From contig OX337228.1 of NCBI GenBank assembly GCA_946965045.2, forward strand, positions 5,208,001 to 5,272,000: a DNA stretch of 64,000 bases. Reading direction: 5' to 3'. The notes beneath the pieces are model-generated. The model did no database searches. It was not told the origin of the DNA and saw only the letters and a program-made list of their open reading frames with translations. The translations under genes and the position numbers were made by a program. This DNA comes from Epithemia pelagica. Taxonomy: Eukaryota > Bacillariophyta > Bacillariophyceae > Surirellales > Surirellaceae. This document shows positions 8,295-17,387 of this stretch, one piece after another; position 1 is the stretch's first letter, and every line of letters starts with the position of its first letter.

Positions 8295-11200
8295 CTAAGC
8301 GGCCGAACCGCATAGTAAGTGGGGCGTTTCTTCTCGGGGGAAGAATGTGGCTATTGGGAATGGAGTGTACAAGGGCGGTTGTGGGGCGAATCCTTGTTGT
8401 GTTAACCTTGCCCGCTGGGTTTTCTGGTATCTGCTTTCATATTCTTGGTTGCGTAGTGCCGAAATTTGTTTGTTTAGATGTTTGGCCAAGGACGTAACTA
8501 GGGCGTGTCCGAGTGACGCCTTTGCGTAATGTCCTATCGAGTGGATGTGTGCTTCGTCGTATCGAAATCTTGGTGATCGTTTGGTGGCTTTGTTGGCGAT
8601 GTTGTTTGGAGCGTATTCGATTTCCTGGTAGAGGTCATAGGCGGCGGTGTGTTGTTTGCTTCTTGAGGGTGACCGTCCGAAGTGTGCATCTGGCCATTGT
8701 GGTGGGATGGCCGAGGAGAATTCATGTGGCAAGTCGTCCTGGTGGAAGAGAAGGCGCTGGGCGAAGGATCCAAGGGATCCGAGATGATCAACGGTAAACG
8801 GGATCAAATATACTCCGTTTGCAAGAAGGTGTTTTGCTGTGTTGTCGTCATGGCAGAATTTCGAACGGGCTGCTTCCTGGTGCGGTCTGGAGGCTGCAAG
8901 GCCAAGGGCACTGTTGTCGACCGGGACGGGAAGTGGTGTTCGAGCATGAGGGGGCGGGATGGTGACATCGATGGCCACATAGTTGAAGGGTTCGTTTTTC
9001 TGTGGTTGTTTCAACAACAATCCAACGTCGGCTGGTCTCACATTTCTTGTGTGTTGTGGGGCCAAACCGGGAGGTTCAATGTGGACGTCCTTGCAGTCCT
9101 CTACGTAGCCGGCCGTGGGTGCCAGGCGGGAGAGGAGGTCGTAGACGGTGTCCCTTACTGCATTGGAGAGGGCCGTCTTCGGAGCCATGCTGCACGAAAA
9201 AAGATGATCGCCCTGTGGGTCTAGGGTGGGACAGGAGGGGCATCGGCATTTCCCTCGGAGGTGGTCTGGGAGGACTGGAAGGCGGAGCTTGCGTCGCAGG
9301 GCGGTGAGAAACAGGTCGTTGGGGATTCGGAAGTGTTCGGCCGTGCGTGGGAGGTGAAGGGCTAGGCTTGTGAGTGGGGACAGGGCTGAAGGGAGACTGG
9401 GGAGCAGTTCTGGTGGTGTGGCAGAGAGGAGGGATGGGACGAGGTGTTCCACCAGAGTGTGGTGGGCCAGTTGGTGGTGTGTGTTCTTGTCGTACAGGTC
9501 TGTGTTCGTTAGTGGGGCCGGAGCAAGCTCGTGGGTGTAGAGTGCAAGGGAGCGACGGAAAGCCTGGAACCACGGGAGTTCACTGTGTTGCCAATCGGTG
9601 AAAGCAGCCTTGTGTGTGGGGGGTACTGGCCAGTCCTTGGAGGAGGCTAGTTTGATGGATCTCACTGTTTGTGTCAAGAGACGTGGTCGAGCGCTGGCTG
9701 CCGGGCTGTGGTAACCCAGTCCTCCAAGGCGGTTTGGAAGGGCGGCCATGATTGTGGTCATGGTTGTGATTTGGTGTGCCGGTGTGGACGTGATCTTGGC
9801 GAGGAATGCAGCAATCAAACCGTCCGCCTGGGTGGTGGTGGGACTGTCCCAAAGGGTGGTGGTTGCCGCGTTGGAAGGGTGTGCGAGGACCATGTCTGTG
9901 GGCAGCAAATGCAGGATCGACGGTACGAGCGAGTACCGGAAAAGGTGACTTTGCGTTTGTAGGTCAGTGAGCTCGGTGAGCAGGTCTACGTTTTGTTGCA
10001 TTTGGGTGAGTCTCTTTTGGATGTATTGGCGCGCAAAAGCTTGGGAGCCGACCGGTTGGCCGAGGAACCTGGTTCCCGTGGTGATTTCTGCGGCCGTTGG
10101 GTTTCCAGGGTTGAGGTGTCGGAGGGCATCGTAGAGGTGTTGTTGCGCCTGTGTTGGTAGGTATCCGTCGGTTGTGGCGGTGGTGGCGGTTGTTGTGGTT
10201 AGGATTTGTGTTTTTGCTTTGTTCAGTTGGACTCCGAGCGGTGCGCCGAGTTCTTCGAAACGGGCCAGAAACCACGGTAAGTCTTCGTGTGGCAGGCAAA
10301 TTGATGTGTCGTCCATTATGGAAGCTGTGTGTGCTTGTCCGCCTTTGCCATCGTCATGTGCGTCCCCTGCTTTCTTCCGGCGGAGAGCGCGTTGGAGTTG
10401 TTCTTTATTGATCTGTATGGTCACGGTGAGGAGGACCAGGCAGGAGAATAATGGGCTCAGTGGGCATCCTTGTGGGAAGCCTTCGTCTTGGAGGAGTTTG
10501 TCGGCCACTCCCTTGTCGTTGAAGAACCAAGAGGGTGTTTGTGTTTGCGTCAAGAGGTCGTACAGGGGAAGAAGGGGTGTCGTTTCTACGCGAGAGGCCA
10601 GTATTCGCCGTGCCTCTGTTCGTGACGTGTTGTTGAACATGTTGTGGAGGTCCAGGCACACCAAAGCTCTTGTTGGTGTTTGGGGTAGCTCAATGTATTT
10701 TGCTACTTCGTTGGTTGTTGTTTGCGCCACGAAGTCGATCCCTCCTGGGATTTGGATCCCATACTGGCCGCCGCTGAGCAAGAGCGGCGTGATTTGGTCG
10801 GTGATGTGTGTGAGGGCGATTTTGGCGGCGACGCGCCGCAAACCGGTGCCGATGCCGATGGGTCTTAGGCGATGGAGTTTGTTTGGGTCCTTGTGGAGGG
10901 CAAGGAAGTAGTTGCTCCCCAGGAGTTGGTGGACGAGAGTCGGAACTTGGGCGGTGAGGATGAGTTGGAACAGGGCTTGGAGGTTGTGTTGGTATGGCCG
11001 TGTTGCCGTGGCAGCTCTGGTGGTGCGGTGTAGCGCCATTTCGACAATGGCGTCCGTGCAGGTGGCGAAGGGGCCCGATGCCGTGCCTCGTTTCATTTGT
11101 CGCATGGCAAGGTCAAACAGGTCTGGGTCGATGTGGATGTAGTTTTCTTCTGGTGGTGGTCGGTCTGGCTGGTTGCCGCGGTTCCTTGTTGTTGTTGGCG

Positions 11201-12176
11201 GTGGTTCCCGTCTCGCTGGGAACAGATCTTGTTTTATGGCGGCAATGCGTTCGGGCGTGAGTGTGGCGGTGGGCATGTGAGAGGTGAGCCGGGAGTATGC
11301 GGTGGAGTAGTTGCCGAGGTCCGCGGCTCGTTGCGCGGCTGCCAGGCGGCTGGGATGAATGGGTCCGCTTTGGAGGTGTTGTCTCGTGTGTTGTTGTCGT
11401 TGTTTTTTCTTGTTGTTGCCGTTTGTTGTTCGCTTGCTGGTGGAGGTTGCTGGCGGTGGTTGTGACCATACCAAATGGTGCAGTTCTTCGATGCGTCCGG
11501 CCTTTAGCAGGGCGTTTCTTGCTCGGAAGGCTTCGGCGTGGGTGGTGTGTCCTGTTGTTTCAGGTGGCGCCAAGAGCATGGGTTCAAGAAGGAGGAGGAG
11601 TTTCCAGAAGGGACTTGCTTCCACAAGGGCTGCCGGTGGTTTCGTTTCTCGGATGATGGAGTCTTGGAGTTTCGGTGTGGCCTTGAGGATCCATTGCACG
11701 GTGTTGTTGTAGGTGACGTAAAAGGCTTTCTTGGTTGGATGTTTGAGGTTGTGCCATACGCTGCGTCGAAACGGGGGCGGTGTTGGGTCAAGTTGGTGAA
11801 GGAAGGCGAGGCCCGTCTTCCACTGCGTTGCTATGTGAGGATCATCGTGTCGGTACGTGTGGAGGACAAGGTCCAAGTTGTTCTCTTTTCTAGTATGTTT
11901 ATTTTCGTGGTGGTTGTGTAAGTGGCCCTCGGTGGTGAAAATGGCGGTTGGTTTGTTGCAGGTGTGGCAAACATGGAGGCCGTGTTGTTGACAGAAGGAG
12001 TGGGAGAGGTATGTGGACGGTCTTGTTTCCCCGTGTGCTTCGATGAGGTGTTGTTTTAGTTGGAGGGTTTGTGTGTGTTTGTTTTGGTTGCGTGACCGGT
12101 GTGTTGGTGGGTCGGGCCGCCATGGACAATGGGGGACAGGGCATGCCCGGAGGGTGGGTCGCCGTAATGTACTCAT
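8295..12176 (-). CDS. retrotransposon ORF2: reverse transcriptase with restriction-like endonuclease
   Basis: Reading from the ATG at 12176 gives 1293 aa; the same frame is open to an ATG at 12293. The N-terminus has two C2H2-like zinc fingers (CPVPHCPW ... HLIEAH and CHTCNK ... HHENKH), used for target DNA binding in R2-like elements. Reverse transcriptase motifs are in order: A (CLDLHNMFNN, about residue 507), B (GFPQGCPLSPLFS, about 565), C (SIMDDTSI, about 619) and D. Motif C has Met where most non-LTR enzymes have Ala after Tyr/Phe. A CCHC knuckle (CRCPSC ... GDHLFSC, about 974) is followed by a PD-(D/E)XK-type core (RPADVG ... AIDVTI, about 1065), the restriction-like endonuclease. No apurinic endonuclease domain is present. 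The ORF starts inside an ATGA overlap with the ORF1 stop. Confidence 0.9.
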   Translation of the reverse strand: MSTLRRPTLRACPVPHCPWRPDPPTHRSRNQNKHTQTLQLKQHLIEAHGETRPSTYLSHSFCQQHGLHVCHTCNKPTAIFTTEGHLHNHHENKHTRKENNLDLVLHTYRHDDPHIATQWKTGLAFLHQLDPTPPPFRRSVWHNLKHPTKKAFYVTYNNTVQWILKATPKLQDSIIRETKPPAALVEASPFWKLLLLLEPMLLAPPETTGHTTHAEAFRARNALLKAGRIEELHHLVWSQPPPATSTSKRTTNGNNKKKQRQQHTRQHLQSGPIHPSRLAAAQRAADLGNYSTAYSRLTSHMPTATLTPERIAAIKQDLFPARREPPPTTTRNRGNQPDRPPPEENYIHIDPDLFDLAMRQMKRGTASGPFATCTDAIVEMALHRTTRAATATRPYQHNLQALFQLILTAQVPTLVHQLLGSNYFLALHKDPNKLHRLRPIGIGTGLRRVAAKIALTHITDQITPLLLSGGQYGIQIPGGIDFVAQTTTNEVAKYIELPQTPTRALVCLDLHNMFNNTSRTEARRILASRVETTPLLPLYDLLTQTQTPSWFFNDKGVADKLLQDEGFPQGCPLSPLFSCLVLLTVTIQINKEQLQRALRRKKAGDAHDDGKGGQAHTASIMDDTSICLPHEDLPWFLARFEELGAPLGVQLNKAKTQILTTTTATTATTDGYLPTQAQQHLYDALRHLNPGNPTAAEITTGTRFLGQPVGSQAFARQYIQKRLTQMQQNVDLLTELTDLQTQSHLFRYSLVPSILHLLPTDMVLAHPSNAATTTLWDSPTTTQADGLIAAFLAKITSTPAHQITTMTTIMAALPNRLGGLGYHSPAASARPRLLTQTVRSIKLASSKDWPVPPTHKAAFTDWQHSELPWFQAFRRSLALYTHELAPAPLTNTDLYDKNTHHQLAHHTLVEHLVPSLLSATPPELLPSLPSALSPLTSLALHLPRTAEHFRIPNDLFLTALRRKLRLPVLPDHLRGKCRCPSCPTLDPQGDHLFSCSMAPKTALSNAVRDTVYDLLSRLAPTAGYVEDCKDVHIEPPGLAPQHTRNVRPADVGLLLKQPQKNEPFNYVAIDVTIPPPHARTPLPVPVDNSALGLAASRPHQEAARSKFCHDDNTAKHLLANGVYLIPFTVDHLGSLGSFAQRLLFHQDDLPHEFSSAIPPQWPDAHFGRSPSRSKQHTAAYDLYQEIEYAPNNIANKATKRSPRFRYDEAHIHSIGHYAKASLGHALVTSLAKHLNKQISALRNQEYESRYQKTQRARLTQQGFAPQPPLYTPFPIATFFPREETPHLLCGSAA

Positions 12177-15100
12177 AGGGCCCCTTGGCCCTTGGAAGCA
12201 TGCGGGACCACATGGCCGGTGCGGGGGCCGGCGACGGGGGAAGGGGACGACGTGGGGCGTGGCCTCTGCACTAGTCGTTCTGCGTATTCCCATACGTCTT
12301 GCGCGTCGGTGTCCGTGCTGAAGGACGTAATCCCGTCCAGATATTGTTCCAGGACGGGCAGTTGTTGCTCATTGTTCGAGGCGACAAAGTCAATGATTTG
12401 TCGGAGTTCCTCGGTCGTGTGTTGCGAGTTCCATTGCTGGAACAGCGGGCGTGAACTGTCGGACGGGTCGGAGACGTTGTCCCATTCGTCTGGAACGTCC
12501 ATGTCCTCCATGTCGACGTCTGTGGGGCGATCGTCGTATCTGTCTCTGTCCTCCTCGTACTCTGCCTCGGGGTTGTCGTCGTCTTGCAGGGGCGCGTATT
12601 GGTTGGAGGACGTGTTGCTTGTGTCTGATGGTGGCGCTCTCGGTGCTAGGGACGACGTAGCTTCTGCCACTTTCTTCCAGTCCGTGCCGTCGTCGTATGG
12701 GTCGTCTTCGGTGTCGTCGGCATTGCTGGCGTCGTTTTGGTTGCTGTGGTGGTTGTCTTGGTTCGGCCGTTTCCTCGGTGGTGGTGCGCCTGGTGATGTG
12801 GATCGGGCTCTCGTTTCCCGTGTGTTGCTGTTCTCGTCGTCGTCGGCCGTTGTGGGGTGTGCTTTCTTGACGATTCTCCGTGTGAGATCGAGGAGGCGTG
12901 ACGTGTGGTTGGCTTGGATTGGTTGGTGGTCGTTGGAGGTGTTGTTGCGTGGCGGTGGGGCCGCTGCTGTGACCGAGGCCATGGTTTGTCGTAGTATGTT
13001 TCGTGGGAACCCGGGGTACTGGCGAATGGTTGTCGTGGTGAGGTGGAGGGTATCCGGAGTACGGAGGAGGTAAAGTACAAAAGCAATCGGCTGTTGTTCA
13101 TGGTGGCAAAACTCGGGAAAGGCCGCTTGGTAGTTTTCCATTTGTGTCAGCTGTTCCCACTCTTCGTCGTCAGCGAGGTCGTTGAGGGGGAAGAGGCGAA
13201 TGCGGACGCTTGCGGAGAAGTATTGGTCCAGTTCACGGAGTGCTTCCAGTGTCGTGGTACGTTGTTGTTGTGTTTTGGGCACTGGGATCAACTGGATGAT
13301 GTTGTCGCGCCAGCGGAGGTCGTTGTTGGCCGTTGCTTTGTGGAGCTCGTTGTATGCACGGAGAATGGTCTCGAACATGCGTTTGGAGGACGCCGAGATG
13401 TAGGTGACAGGGACAGTGCCGCGTTGTTTGGATTTGAAGTCGCCGCTGAAATTTCCGTCGCGGCATCCGATGTGTTTGTGAAAGTCGTCCGACATTTGGA
13501 GGTGTGTTGGGAGGAAGCCTAGGAGTTGGTCGTGGATGGCGTCCGTGAGGTCGATGTATCCCCGTTTGTGTTTGATCGCGCTAGCCGGGATGCCAACGAT
13601 GATACCGTGTGTCTCACATGTTCTGTTGTTGCAGGCAGGGGCGTAAATGTCGATGTCCTTGTATCTTGGGTTTACCGTGGGGTTGGACTGCGGCGATCCG
13701 TGACGGAGAATCTGTTGCAGGCCGTGGTTGTCGTTGCGGAAATCATCCCGGTGGTGTTTATGCCACATTTGCGTGACAAACCGGATGCCTTGCTCCTGAA
13801 ATACCTCGGTGTCGAAGGCGTCATTAATGGGGGCGGGGCGGAGCGTAAGGTGGAAGGAAGACGTGTATCCGCGCCCTCCTCGTTCGTTATTGTTGTTGTT
13901 TCGGTTGTTGCTGTTTCGCGGTGGTTGTTTTGTTTCCAGGAACTCGATCCTGTGCATTTCCAGCATCATTGGTTCTTCCCGGCATCGGTGGTGTTGCAGC
14001 ACTCGGTGGATGTGTTGCTTTAGGGTGGTTTCCGTGACCCGTGGGAGTCGCGACTCTTCTTGGTGGTTCGCTTTGTGGCGCACCACCAGTGTAAGGTGGA
14101 TTGTTGCCGGTGGGTCCGTTGTTGTGGGGCGTTTCGGTGTTGCCCTGTATGGATTGAAGGTGGTCTCCGTGGTTGCCTCCATGGTGTCGTTGGTGCCGTC
14201 CTGGTTTTCCGCCGTGTCTTGGGTGTTGTCCTGTTCGTCATTTTTGGGCGTGGCATTGTCCTGGTTGTCGCTGTCCGTTGTGTCGTTATCGTTGGGCTCC
14301 GTGGGTTGGTTGCCGTCTCGGCCTTCCATGAATTGGTTGTCCTCCCTATTGGGAGGGGTGGAGGTGTTGTGGGAGTAGCGAAGCATTGCCTCCTGTGTGT
14401 TTTCGGTCGCATGGTTGAAGATCCTGGTCGTTGCGGTGGTGGCGGCCAATGTGCTGGAGCGTCGGACGGACAGGGACGGTGGGGATGCAATGCGTGGCTC
14501 CGAGGTCTGGATGGTGTCGTCCTGGGTGGTGGTTTGGTTGGTGTCGTCGAGGGTGGTGTCTGGGCTGTTTTTGTTGTTTTTGGTGGTTTCCGTGGGCGTG
14601 TTTTCTTTTTTGTCTTTTTTGTCGGTGTTTTTGTTGTTGTTGTGGTGGTCAGGGGTGATGGGGTTGGACGTGTCCGAGGATTGGGAGCAGGGAGGGTTCA
14701 ACGACGGCTTGGGTTGGTTGGCTTCCGGGTCGCCGCGGTTACCGAGCATGGTGGCTGCCTTTGCACGGGTGAGAAGGGCGTGGTTGCGTGGAGCAGTGGT
14801 GCGTTTGGTGGACGGCGGTGGCTTCGTTGCGTTGGTGGCGGCGAACTTGGAGTGGGCTTGCATGGTCGCTGTTTGGCAGGGGGCTTGGTTGTTGCTGGCG
14901 AAGTTTTCGTTCTGGCGGGTACTCAGTGGCGAGGCGAACTTTTCCGACACTGTGAGTGGAGATCGTTGGGCTGCTTCATTTTGTTTGGCGACGGGGTGGT
15001 TGTGGCGATGATGACGTGGCTTGGACTCTTCTGTTACTGAGCGGTGGTGACGGCGCCAATCGACGACGTGTCGGTTTCCGTTTCCGTCGGTCTGTGTCCC

Positions 15101-15547
15101 GGTTGTCCGAGTGGACGGTGGGGTGGCATGGTGGTGTTCGTGGCGAGTAGTTGTGGTTGGCTGTCCTTCGATGGAGTTGGCGGTGTCGGTGTCGATGACG
15201 ACGTGTTTGTGGGGTTGTTGGTGTCGATTCTGCTGGGTGGCGCTTGGTCGGCCGTCCGTGTGCTTCCCTTTTGGCGTGGAGGCGGTGTGGGGTGGCTGGT
15301 TGGTGGCCATGGCGTGGCGGTGTTGTCCTTGTTGCGGAGGTGTGCCTTTTCTGGTTTTGGTTTTGTTTCGTCGATTTGGGAGTATGTCCATGGTGAAGGT
15401 GAGGTTCGCCTGGCTGCGAGCGGGGCGACGGTGTACCAGCGGAGGTGCTGTCACCGAGGCGGGCGAGGTGAATCGTGTCATGGCCGTTGGCAGTTGTTTG
15501 CAGGAAAGTGCCGGTGCGTGCCAAGGCGGGTCCGCGTCCGCCGCCAT
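12173..15547 (-). CDS. retrotransposon ORF1, unknown nucleic-acid-binding-like protein
   Basis: A 1124-aa ORF starting at the ATG at 15547 and ending in TGA at 12173-12175, which overlaps the ORF2 ATG as ATGA. The first 500 residues are low-complexity and dominated by Thr, Asn, His, Gln and Pro. Residues about 520-830 look folded, with a Cys/His cluster (CNNRTCETHG) and a block around YIDLTDAIHDQLLGF. The C-terminal third is acidic (DDEDPYDDGTDW-like stretches). I see no RRM, no CCHC gag knuckle and no esterase, which are the usual ORF1 domains. Its position suggests an ORF1/gag-like RNA-binding role, but that is inference. R2-class elements normally have a single ORF, so this protein is unusual. 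Confidence 0.75.
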   Translation of the reverse strand: MAADADPPWHAPALSCKQLPTAMTRFTSPASVTAPPLVHRRPARSQANLTFTMDILPNRRNKTKTRKGTPPQQGQHRHAMATNQPPHTASTPKGKHTDGRPSATQQNRHQQPHKHVVIDTDTANSIEGQPTTTTRHEHHHATPPSTRTTGTQTDGNGNRHVVDWRRHHRSVTEESKPRHHRHNHPVAKQNEAAQRSPLTVSEKFASPLSTRQNENFASNNQAPCQTATMQAHSKFAATNATKPPPSTKRTTAPRNHALLTRAKAATMLGNRGDPEANQPKPSLNPPCSQSSDTSNPITPDHHNNNKNTDKKDKKENTPTETTKNNKNSPDTTLDDTNQTTTQDDTIQTSEPRIASPPSLSVRRSSTLAATTATTRIFNHATENTQEAMLRYSHNTSTPPNREDNQFMEGRDGNQPTEPNDNDTTDSDNQDNATPKNDEQDNTQDTAENQDGTNDTMEATTETTFNPYRATPKRPTTTDPPATIHLTLVVRHKANHQEESRLPRVTETTLKQHIHRVLQHHRCREEPMMLEMHRIEFLETKQPPRNSNNRNNNNNERGGRGYTSSFHLTLRPAPINDAFDTEVFQEQGIRFVTQMWHKHHRDDFRNDNHGLQQILRHGSPQSNPTVNPRYKDIDIYAPACNNRTCETHGIIVGIPASAIKHKRGYIDLTDAIHDQLLGFLPTHLQMSDDFHKHIGCRDGNFSGDFKSKQRGTVPVTYISASSKRMFETILRAYNELHKATANNDLRWRDNIIQLIPVPKTQQQRTTTLEALRELDQYFSASVRIRLFPLNDLADDEEWEQLTQMENYQAAFPEFCHHEQQPIAFVLYLLRTPDTLHLTTTTIRQYPGFPRNILRQTMASVTAAAPPPRNNTSNDHQPIQANHTSRLLDLTRRIVKKAHPTTADDDENSNTRETRARSTSPGAPPPRKRPNQDNHHSNQNDASNADDTEDDPYDDGTDWKKVAEATSSLAPRAPPSDTSNTSSNQYAPLQDDDNPEAEYEEDRDRYDDRPTDVDMEDMDVPDEWDNVSDPSDSSRPLFQQWNSQHTTEELRQIIDFVASNNEQQLPVLEQYLDGITSFSTDTDAQDVWEYAERLVQRPRPTSSPSPVAGPRTGHVVPHASKGQGAL

Positions 15548-15650
15548 CGTTGCTGGCGCCGTTATGTCACGGGAGTGTTAGGTGTACGACAGAGGAGGCC
15601 GGCCGTCCTTTATAGTTTTCTCTCTTGTCTTTTCGGAAATGGTCTCCAAT

Positions 15651-15963
15651 AGATGACAAGACAAAAGATCATTGGCCGTGTCGCTAACGAGGGGTCTTAA
15701 CCAAAGTCTTTTCTGGGATTTGTTCCCAACCACGTGAAAACACTTACAAATAATTGACCGATATGACAGGCTCTTAGAAACCATGTGAAGTACAATTGCC
15801 CCAGGAATGAGAACGCTGTTGCGACAAACAAAAGATGCGCATCGGACACGAGCGAGGAGGGCAAAGGTCAACAAAAAACGACAACAAAAAAAAAACAAAA
15901 AAAAATGAAAAAAGAATACATCCTTCGCCTTCGCATTAACCTTACTCAAGGTGATCAACAACC
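15651..15963. other. intergenic, about 310 bp
   Basis: Between the presumed 5' end of the retrotransposon and the four-TM protein gene. An A-rich run (near 15880-15915) precedes the gene. No supported ORF. Confidence 0.5.
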
Positions 15964-16922
15964 ATGTCGACCAAAGAAGAATCCATTGGACGGAAGCTTG
16001 GGTCGTTGTAAGTACGAAAAAGATATCTGCATCTTAGGAAATGAGCCGTTTTACATTGACACAGATTGGAGTGAAGGAAAGTCAATTTTGTCTCTCATCT
16101 CTCAACGTAACTTTCCTTCGTCTGTTTGGCATGACTACGACAACTCAAACGTGATCTATCAGATGTCTCCTGTTAATGCCGGCCATCTTGGCCACAGGAG
16201 GGACCGTTTGCTCCATGGTTTCCGGATTTTGGTGCGAGTCCATCAAATTTGAAGCCCTTGATCCAGTACTGGAGAATATTCAAAGGGACGATCTACATTT
16301 TGGACCTTGGAAGCAGCTTGAAGTGACGATTGAAACTGTAGAAATCGGATCGGGCTACGAAAAAGTTGTGACGCGTAAAGAATGCGTCGATTGGAAATTT
16401 GACCCAACCATTGATTCGAAATGGAAGGCCGTCCGTGCCTTTACCATTATCACTGCCATTGTTGGAGGATTTCTTGCCATTGGACTGTGGTTTGTTCCTT
16501 GTCTCGGTGGTCGGATATCCGACACCATCTGGAGAGGGGTAGCTATTACGTTTACAGTCTTCTTGACCATGTTTCAAGGATTGACGTTTCTTATTTTCAG
16601 TTCAAATGCTTGTGATGCAAACTCTGTGACTCTCACCTTACAACAACGATACAACACCCTTTTCTACGAAGACGAATGCAGTTGGGATTCGGGAAGTACT
16701 ACTAATGTGATTGCTGTTGTGTTGTTTTTCCTTACGGGTATTACCATGCTCATCAGTGGACCACCCAAGAGTCCACCATCCAAGCCCACCGAGACTCAAA
16801 CTGTAACATACGAGAAAACAACGGCTGAAGATGGAACACAAGCAGTTGTGGAAACCAAAGTGGTCAAAGGAAAAGCTGTTCCTATTCCAGAGCAGGGTGT
16901 TGATGAGTCAAACGATCCATAG
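15964..16922 (+). CDS. four-TM membrane protein (diatom-type, unknown function)
   Basis: Two exons, 15964-16007 and 16163-16922, joined in phase 2 across a 155-bp GTAAGT...TATCAG intron, giving 267 aa. The join creates a clean first membrane helix (LCLLLMPAILATGG plus following residues) that the downstream ATG at 16176 would cut, which supports the small first exon. After helix 1 comes an extracellular-type loop with cysteines (FWCESIKF, KECVDWKF). Three more hydrophobic segments follow (near residues 130-150, 160-180 and 205-225). The cytosolic tail is Thr/Glu/Lys-rich. This looks like a tetraspan-like architecture often seen in diatoms. No catalytic residue or named family is recognised, so no function is assigned. 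Confidence 0.75.
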
Positions 16923-17387
16923 GATTAGGAGTAGCTTCTCATTCGAATGATCAGAGTCTATATTGCATTGACATGCAGCCTTAGTTCTCGTCTCTCAAGG
17001 TCCGTCACTTTGTACCAAACGGACCTACTATACTGACGCTTTGTAGCTTATGAGAACTAAAGATCAAGATACATGTCTGGTGAATCAGAGAATCATGATT
17101 CAATCGATATGCACTAAATTGTTTGTCTGGTTATGTCCACCTTGCGTGTGAATATTTCTTGAAACCTGAGCAGCAATGGAGTAATGACTATCGCTGCGAA
17201 ATCCTGAACGTGACCCCCATGAATAGACAACGATTCGACCCAAATGGCGACGAACTGCGAACATTTTTGACTCATTCATGTTGCCGTCCAATAAAACTGT
17301 TCACCAGGGACAATAACTGAAAGCAAGAAGTTGCATGTTCACTTTCATGAGAAATGAGAAACAACTTTAGGCAGTTCCATCAGCAAT
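16923..17387. other. intergenic, about 465 bp
   Basis: Between two convergent 3' ends. Short ORFs only; no repeat or RNA gene recognised. Confidence 0.5.

Larger units (their letters stand above)
8240..15650 (-). mobile_element. two-ORF R2-like (RLE class) non-LTR retrotransposon
   Basis: A minus-strand element containing a 1124-aa ORF1 (12173-15547) and a reverse transcriptase/endonuclease ORF2 (8295-12176 or 12293). The 3' end is probably the A-rich stretch just after ORF2 (plus-strand cttttta at about 8262-8272). The 5' end is unclear, somewhere near 15600-15700. Base composition is richer in G+C and the coding is far more Asn/Thr/His/Pro-rich than in the neighbouring genes. Both ORFs are uninterrupted, so the copy may be recent and possibly active. 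I could not find a convincing target-site duplication; a shared ATTTC at the two flanks is too short to trust. It lies immediately upstream of the Vps39-like gene, in the same orientation. Confidence 0.85.

Noticed and set aside
8240-15700. Target-site duplication of the retrotransposon (shared ATTTC)
   Set aside because: Five bases are not significant and the 5' end is not defined.
15578-15961. 127-codon minus ORF upstream of the retrotransposon
   Set aside because: Phe/Leu-rich translation of an A-rich tract; antisense to the four-TM gene's first exon.
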